Assembly (NCBI GenBank): GCA_021204825.1
Contig: JAJPYR010000095.1
Span: 1-64,000 of the forward strand
DNA: 64,000 bases
From: Clostridia bacterium
Lineage (GTDB): Bacteria; Bacillota; Clostridia; Christensenellales; Borkfalkiaceae
Direction of reading: 5' to 3'
In this document: positions 60,205 to 64,000 of the stretch, in pieces
Numbering within the stretch: the first letter of the stretch is position 1
Layout of the letters: every line of letters starts with the position of its first letter
Made by a program: the position numbers and the translations under genes
The notes under the pieces: generated by a model
Databases searched by the model: none
What the model was told of the DNA's origin: nothing
Seen by the model: only the letters and a program-made list of their open reading frames with translations

Positions 60205-61389
60205 ATGAATTACAGACAGGAATCCTTGAAGCTGCATTATGACTGGAAGGGCAAGACGGAAGTTAAGGTGCGCGTGCCCATTACAAACCAGGAGGAACTC
60301 TCCCTTGCATACACACCGGGAGTGGCAGAGCCCTGCATGGCTGTGCATGAGGATGTGGAGCGCAGCTTTGACTTAACCCGCCGCTGGAACACGGTTCCCG
60401 TCATAACAGACGGCACGGCAGTTTTAGGGCTCGGGGACATAGGTCCGGAGGCAGGCATGCCTGTCATGGAAGGCAAGTGCGCCCTCTTCAAGGAGTTCGG
60501 CGGCGTGGATGCATACCCTCTTTGCATACGCTCCAAGGACACAGAGGACATTATAAAGACCATAGAGCTTCTGGCCGGCAGCTGGGGCGGCATAAACCTC
60601 GAAGACATCTCGGCTCCCAGGTGCTTTGAGATAGAGCGCCGTCTCAAGGCGGACCTGGATATCCCTGTATTCCATGATGACCAGCACGGCACGGCAATAG
60701 TCACCACAGCGGCCCTCATAAACGCCCTTAAGCTGACAGGCAAAAAGGCGCAGAACTTGAAGCTCGTCATAAACGGCGCAGGGGCAGCAGGCATAACCAT
60801 AGCCAAGTTCCTGCTTGCCTTCGGCGTGCAGGACATAACCGTCTGCAGCTCAAAGGGAATCCTCGTTGAAGGGGACACCAGATTCAATCCTGCGCAGCAG
60901 GAGCTTTCCAAGGTAACCAACAGGGCCCATCTGCACGGGACACTGGCAGATGCCATGAAGGGCGCGGATGTCCTCATTGGCGTCTCTGTGGCCAACTGCG
61001 TAACCAAGGACATGGTACGCTCCATGGCAGAGCGTCCCATCCTGTTCACCTGCGCGAACCCCGTTCCGGAGATCCTTCCGCAGGATGCCCTGGACGCAGG
61101 GGCATACATAGTAGGCACCGGCTCCTCTGAATACAAAAACCAGATAAACAACGTCCTCTGCTTTCCCGGCATATTCCGCGGAGCACTGGATGTCCGTGCA
61201 AAGACCATAAACTATGAAATGATGATGGCAGCCTCATACGGCATAGCCTCCGGCATATCCGATTCCGAGCTCTCCACAGAGCACATAATCCCGTATGCCT
61301 ATGACCACAAGGTCCATGAATCCGTAGCCAAGGCAGTTGCCGAAGCAGCAGTTCGCAGCGGAGTCTCCAAGCTGTATCCGAAGGGATGA
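60205..61389 (+). CDS. NAD(P)-dependent malic enzyme
   Basis: A 394-residue short-form malic enzyme that decarboxylates malate to pyruvate. The substrate region is AYTPGVAEPCMAVHED, then DGTAVLGLGDIGPEAGMPVM and EGKCALFKEFGGVDAYP. The metal ligands lie in INLEDISAPRCFEIE and FHDDQHGTAIV. The dinucleotide fold is INGAGAAGITIAKFLLAFG, followed by CANPVPEI. Cofactor preference (NAD or NADP) cannot be decided by eye. Short-form enzymes of this size are usual in Firmicutes. The start follows GGAGCGG. It stands alone between its promoter and terminator. Confidence 0.95.
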   Translation: MNYRQESLKLHYDWKGKTEVKVRVPITNQEELSLAYTPGVAEPCMAVHEDVERSFDLTRRWNTVPVITDGTAVLGLGDIGPEAGMPVMEGKCALFKEFGGVDAYPLCIRSKDTEDIIKTIELLAGSWGGINLEDISAPRCFEIERRLKADLDIPVFHDDQHGTAIVTTAALINALKLTGKKAQNLKLVINGAGAAGITIAKFLLAFGVQDITVCSSKGILVEGDTRFNPAQQELSKVTNRAHLHGTLADAMKGADVLIGVSVANCVTKDMVRSMAERPILFTCANPVPEILPQDALDAGAYIVGTGSSEYKNQINNVLCFPGIFRGALDVRAKTINYEMMMAASYGIASGISDSELSTEHIIPYAYDHKVHESVAKAVAEAAVRSGVSKLYPKG

Positions 61390-61437
61390 TTCCATACCCC
61401 ACAGCAGATAATAATGCTAACACAACATATCCTCTGC

Positions 61438-61477
61438 ATGCCGTTTGTCCGTATCCGGACAGGCGGCATGTTGTTTT
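61438..61477 (+). terminator. Terminator of the malic enzyme gene
   Basis: CATGCCG and TTGTCCG pair with CGGACA and GGCGGCATG in a long, slightly interrupted stem, followed by TTGTTTT. Confidence 0.85.
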
Positions 61478-61596
61478 GAATGACCTTTGTGTGGGTATTC
61501 TTGTGTTAAATCCGTCTGAGAAGTCTTGCGTGCGGGCCGGAGATGTTGTACAATGCAAGTGGAAAGTGGGAAATCCCACAGAGAAACAGGGAAGGG

Positions 61597-61820
61597 TTAA
61601 TATAAAGGTTAACATTAAATTTAATATAAAACTTTATATAAAACTTTATATAAACTGCCAGGATTTAATATAAAGCTTAACATTAAACTTTATATTAAGC
61701 ACAGGGGCTTAATATTAAAGAAGTGCGGTTTAGTGCATATATGAGCGCATTTTTATATAAACCGTATTATTAACATCTGTGCTGGACTTTAATAAAACTT
61801 TAATAAAGTTAATATAAAGC
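61597..61820. repeat. AT-rich array of about 12-bp repeats
   Basis: Variants of TTAATATAAAG, CTTTATATAAAA and TTAACATTAAA recur at least ten times over 220 bases, some abutting at 12-bp spacing and some as the reverse complement. The array ends about 45 bases before the first of two small paralogous genes. It accounts for most of the 61390-61864 gap. Confidence 0.7.
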
Positions 61821-61864
61821 CGTGCTGTACGCATAGCCGTACAGAGGCATTATGGGGGGATAAT

Positions 61865-62098
61865 ATGAAAGCAGTTAAAAAGTATGTGGCACATCTGGAT
61901 CACAAGAACAGAACAACGCTCCGCGGGAAGGCATATGAGTATTATGATGCCACAGAGTATGACAACGGCTGCATCATTCTGGTGCCCCGTGCAAATACTC
62001 CGGATGACATATCGCCGGAGACACTGGAAGACATGCGCAAGGCTGCGATCTGCAAGGCAGACACTCTGCCGGAGCCTGTAGACCTCTCCAAGCTGTGA
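61865..62098 (+). CDS. Small AbrB-like protein, paralogue 1
   Basis: A 77-residue protein. VKKYVAHLDHKNRTTLRGKA followed by ATEYDNGCIILVPR resembles the swapped-hairpin AbrB/MazE fold in having a short strand, 'R-x-T-L-R' and a terminal 'G-x-I-x-L-x-P-R' strand. Proteins of this type are often antitoxins or transition regulators, but no toxin gene follows. It is about 60 per cent similar by eye to the next gene. The start follows GGGGGG, and its leader (GCCGTACAGAGGCAT, then TATGGGGGG) is repeated before the paralogue. It is preceded by the AT-rich repeat array, a possible binding region. Confidence 0.6.
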   Translation: MKAVKKYVAHLDHKNRTTLRGKAYEYYDATEYDNGCIILVPRANTPDDISPETLEDMRKAAICKADTLPEPVDLSKL

Positions 62099-62158
62099 TA
62101 TGCAGGCATTAGCATCATGCCGGAATGTTGCCGTACAGAGACATCATGGGGGTATAAG

Positions 62159-62404
62159 ATGGAAACTGTTGAAAAGTATGTGGCGCATCTGGATCATAAG
62201 AAAAGAGTAACCCTTCGCGGGGCAGCATATGAGTATTACGAGGTTACGGAATATGACAGCGGCTGCATCCTGCTGGTGCCCCGTGTCCTTGCCGTTCCGG
62301 AGGGCATATCTCCGGAGACACTTGCATGCATGGATAAGTGTATGGAGAATTACAAGAAGGGCATAACATTTGAGCCAATAGACTTCTCCAAGTACAACCT
62401 CTAG
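62159..62404 (+). CDS. Small AbrB-like protein, paralogue 2
   Basis: An 81-residue paralogue of the preceding protein. VEKYVAHLDHKKRVTLRGAA followed by YYEVTEYDSGCILLVPR, then LAVPEGISPETLACMDK and a tail FEPIDFSKYNL, matches the arrangement of paralogue 1 (PVDLSKL at the end). The start at 62159 follows GGGGG; an upstream in-frame ATG at 62117 lies in the repeated leader and is not preferred. Likely a DNA-binding or antitoxin-like protein. No cognate toxin is adjacent, so the pair may be orphans or act elsewhere. Confidence 0.6.
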   Translation: METVEKYVAHLDHKKRVTLRGAAYEYYEVTEYDSGCILLVPRVLAVPEGISPETLACMDKCMENYKKGITFEPIDFSKYNL

Positions 62405-62710
62405 GCCATTGGCCCTGCCAGAATAATACCAGGCCCACACAGGAACAGTACGTATAAGTCCTTGTGCGGGTCATATAGAGGTGCCAGGAATGTGCACCTT
62501 TTTGCATGTCCGGCGTACGGATGCATACTTTCTGCATAATTGCATATTTTAATCAAGTATGAACATTTGTTTGTTAGCAGTCCAAATCAAAATAGCAATA
62601 TATATACTCGTTTTATGCGAAGTTTGTCCAGAAAGTGCGTATTGCATGGATGCATCTGTAAATTTTTATACAGCTGGTTTTATGCACTCCCGTGCGGGTT
62701 TGTCCATCAG
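62405..62710. other. Intergenic region
   Basis: About 300 bases between the AbrB-like genes and the ktrA terminator. I see no gene, repeat or clear promoter. Confidence 0.5.
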
Positions 62711-62736
62711 AAAAGGCGGGCCGGAGTGGCTCGCCT
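62711..62736 (-). terminator. Terminator of ktrA
   Basis: AGGCGGGCC (62714-62722) pairs with GGCTCGCCT (62728-62736) with one G-U pair. On the minus strand it is followed by TTTTCTG. Confidence 0.75.
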
Positions 62737-62764
62737 GTGTGGACGTATGGATGGGTGGCAAGGT

Positions 62765-63427
62765 TTACTTGTTTGTGTTGATGAGGTTGTAGATGCGGTC
62801 CGTTTCGCCGAAGACCACCATTGTCTGGCCTTCCTCGAAGACGAAGTCTCCGTTGGGGGCGGCCACGGTGTTCTTGCCCTGGCGGACGAGAAGGATGTTG
62901 AGGCGGCCCTGGCCTCTGGGGTTTATCTTTACTATGGACTTCCCTTTCCAGGAAGGGGGCACGGGGACCTCGGTTACGGAGAATTTGTCATCTATCTCCG
63001 TGTATTTGAAGGCTTCATAGTCCCTGGTGCCGTTGAGGTTTGTGGCAAGCGCAAGGGCTGCGTCACGGTTGGGGTATACGATGACATCGGCGCCGGTGCG
63101 GTTTAAGAACTTCTTCTGTATCTCGGTGCTGGCCTTGGCTATGACCTTCTTGGCCTTCAGCTCCTTGAGATGGTCCGTGATTTCCAGAGAGCTCTGGAAG
63201 TCATCCCCTATGGACACTATGCAGGCGTCGAATTTGGGGATGTCAAAGCCCCGGAGGACTTCCATGTTCATGCAGTTGGCGCAGACGGCGTTGGTGAAGT
63301 TGGGGGCAAGCTCGTTTATTATGTTCTCGTTCTTGTCCACGACCATGACCTCATCGCCCATTTCCATGAGCTCGTTGCCAAGCAGCTGTCCGAATTTACC
63401 AAGACCAATAAGAAGGAAGGATTTCAT
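62765..63427 (-). CDS. ktrA: Ktr/Trk potassium uptake regulatory subunit
   Basis: A 220-residue RCK protein that gates a KtrB/TrkH channel at the membrane. The N-terminal nucleotide-binding fold is FLLIGLGKFGQLLGNELMEM with VMVVDKNEN, and ACIVSIGDDFQSSLEITDHL follows. The C-terminal RCK_C domain (FSVTEVPVPPSWKGKSIVKI, PNGDFVFEEGQTMVVFG) would bind c-di-AMP or another ligand. The size fits KtrA. The start at 63427 follows ACGGAGA; an earlier in-frame ATG at 63472 is not family-like. The channel gene lies upstream on the same strand, 321 bases away. Confidence 0.92.
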   Translation of the reverse strand: MKSFLLIGLGKFGQLLGNELMEMGDEVMVVDKNENIINELAPNFTNAVCANCMNMEVLRGFDIPKFDACIVSIGDDFQSSLEITDHLKELKAKKVIAKASTEIQKKFLNRTGADVIVYPNRDAALALATNLNGTRDYEAFKYTEIDDKFSVTEVPVPPSWKGKSIVKINPRGQGRLNILLVRQGKNTVAAPNGDFVFEEGQTMVVFGETDRIYNLINTNK

Positions 63428-63748
63428 ATAGTTTCTCCGTGAAGCCCCAGGGTTAAGATGCAGGGCCTGCAAAGATTATCCGGCTTGCGGATTAAGCCGC
63501 AGGGAATGTCTGTAATATGGAGCCTGTTGTATGGGCCCGGAATAAGGGCCTTGCGCAGGAACAGGCGGCCTGAAGTGGCATGGTCTGTCCGGACGGGGCA
63601 AAGGCTGCTTTGGAGAGCAGGACGGTGTGGAGCCCGCACAGAGACAGAGATATTGCCGGAGGGATGTACAGATGCAAACGTGAGACGGGTGCAGTCTCTG
63701 GATAGGATAGGAAAGGCCCTTGGACAGTGGCTCAGGTGCCGGAGGGCT
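63428..63748. other. Gap between ktrB and ktrA
   Basis: An unusually long spacer of 321 bases inside an otherwise co-directional ktrB-ktrA pair. Open frames through it on either strand lack family resemblance. No clear terminator or riboswitch was identified, though its length leaves room for a regulated promoter for ktrA. Confidence 0.5.
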
Positions 63749-64000
63749 TCAGCCAATGAGAAGGGTGTCCAGGGGGTACTTTACGTTGTGGTCGCTCTTT
63801 CTGCGGTTGAGGGCATATACTACGGTGAGGATTCCGGCCCTGCCGAAGTACATGAGAATCATTATTATAATGGAGGATACGGTGCCAAGCTCTGCGGTTA
63901 TGCCTGTTGAGAGGCCTACCGTGCCCATTCCGGATATGCATTCAAATAGGACTGCGGAAAATCCCAGCTCAGGCTGCACGGCGCAGATTATCATGGTGGC
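63749..64000 (-). CDS. ktrB: Ktr/Trk potassium uptake channel subunit, N-terminus cut by window edge
   Basis: The last 83 or so codons of a TrkH/KtrB-type potassium channel. The visible end, FECISGMGTVGLSTGITAEL, contains the fourth pore loop with the selectivity Gly (TVGLSTG), and IIIMILMYFGRAGILTVVYA is the final helix pair with the conserved 'GR-G-L-T' found in KtrB. The stop is at 63749. The rest of the gene lies beyond 64000. It pairs with ktrA downstream to form a potassium uptake system. Confidence 0.9.
   Translation of the reverse strand, partial: ATMIICAVQPELGFSAVLFECISGMGTVGLSTGITAELGTVSSIIIMILMYFGRAGILTVVYALNRRKSDHNVKYPLDTLLIG

Noticed and set aside
62540-63106. Plus-strand open frame opposite ktrA
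   Set aside because: It is the antisense shadow of the clearly conserved ktrA coding sequence.
63424-63756. Minus-strand frame in the ktrB-ktrA spacer
   Set aside because: No family resemblance, extends into both neighbours out of their frames, no ribosome binding site.

Overview
The window looks like a chromosomal segment of an anaerobic member of the Bacillota (class Clostridia), probably a gut or rumen organism. The signs are a DnaK of about 600 residues without the insertion typical of Gram-negative DnaK, a rubrerythrin, a 2,4-dienoyl-CoA-reductase-type (bile-acid/enoate reductase) flavoenzyme, TagD, Ktr-type potassium uptake, strong AGGAGG ribosome binding sites, occasional TTG starts, and membrane-anchored GH3 glycosidases. 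Family level cannot be fixed from the sequence alone. Base composition is near even, and the hexamer CATATG is strikingly common.

Layout. 1-4.6 kb: zinc-ribbon protein (partial), an adenine-specific DNA methyltransferase without a visible nuclease, and an AAA-ATPase/PD-(D/E)XK protein bracketed by 26-bp repeats. 4.7-8.6 kb: small membrane protein, MgtA-type P-type ATPase with a structured leader, and a membrane-anchored coiled-coil protein. 9-10.1 kb: Phd/ParE-like toxin-antitoxin operon rearranged by a perfect 373-bp tandem duplication into antitoxin / toxin-antitoxin chimera / toxin. 10.5-19.6 kb: Old Yellow Enzyme-type reductase, tRNA-Ser(GCU), grpE-dnaK-dnaJ, pepT and a TetR-type regulator. 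20.1-24.7 kb: cluster of DnaA boxes, membrane protein, cardiolipin synthase and an internally duplicated membrane protein. 24.9-29.2 kb (minus strand): a GH3-like protein lacking its catalytic residues, and rubrerythrin. 29.6-37.8 kb: nadB-nadC, then three tandem paralogous ABC/OLD-like ATPases and an RloB-like effector (a putative defence module), then pnuC. 38.1-43.1 kb: metal-binding HMA protein, tagD, a membrane-anchored glycosyltransferase-like protein flanked by 15-bp repeats, and a MobV relaxase with an oriT-like inverted repeat. 43.2-54.6 kb: a duplicated cassette, twice [AraC regulator with structured leader -> <- four-TM protein <- GH3 glycosidase]. 55.4-59.6 kb: degenerate macro-domain/helical protein, VWA protein and an unknown minus-strand gene. 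59.8-64 kb: tRNA-Gln(CUG), malic enzyme, two small paralogous AbrB-like proteins behind an AT-rich repeat array, and ktrA-ktrB (ktrB partial).

Two parts deserve most attention. The first is the three-ATPase plus RloB cluster: the two upstream ATPases carry altered signature and Walker B residues, the third lacks the switch histidine that the second retains, and the whole block sits between NAD-synthesis and NAD-precursor-uptake genes. The second is the duplicated AraC/GH3/four-TM cassette: both regulators are preceded by matching promoters and a conserved leader element whose palindrome arms have changed together. No CRISPR array, rRNA, insertion sequence or prophage was seen.
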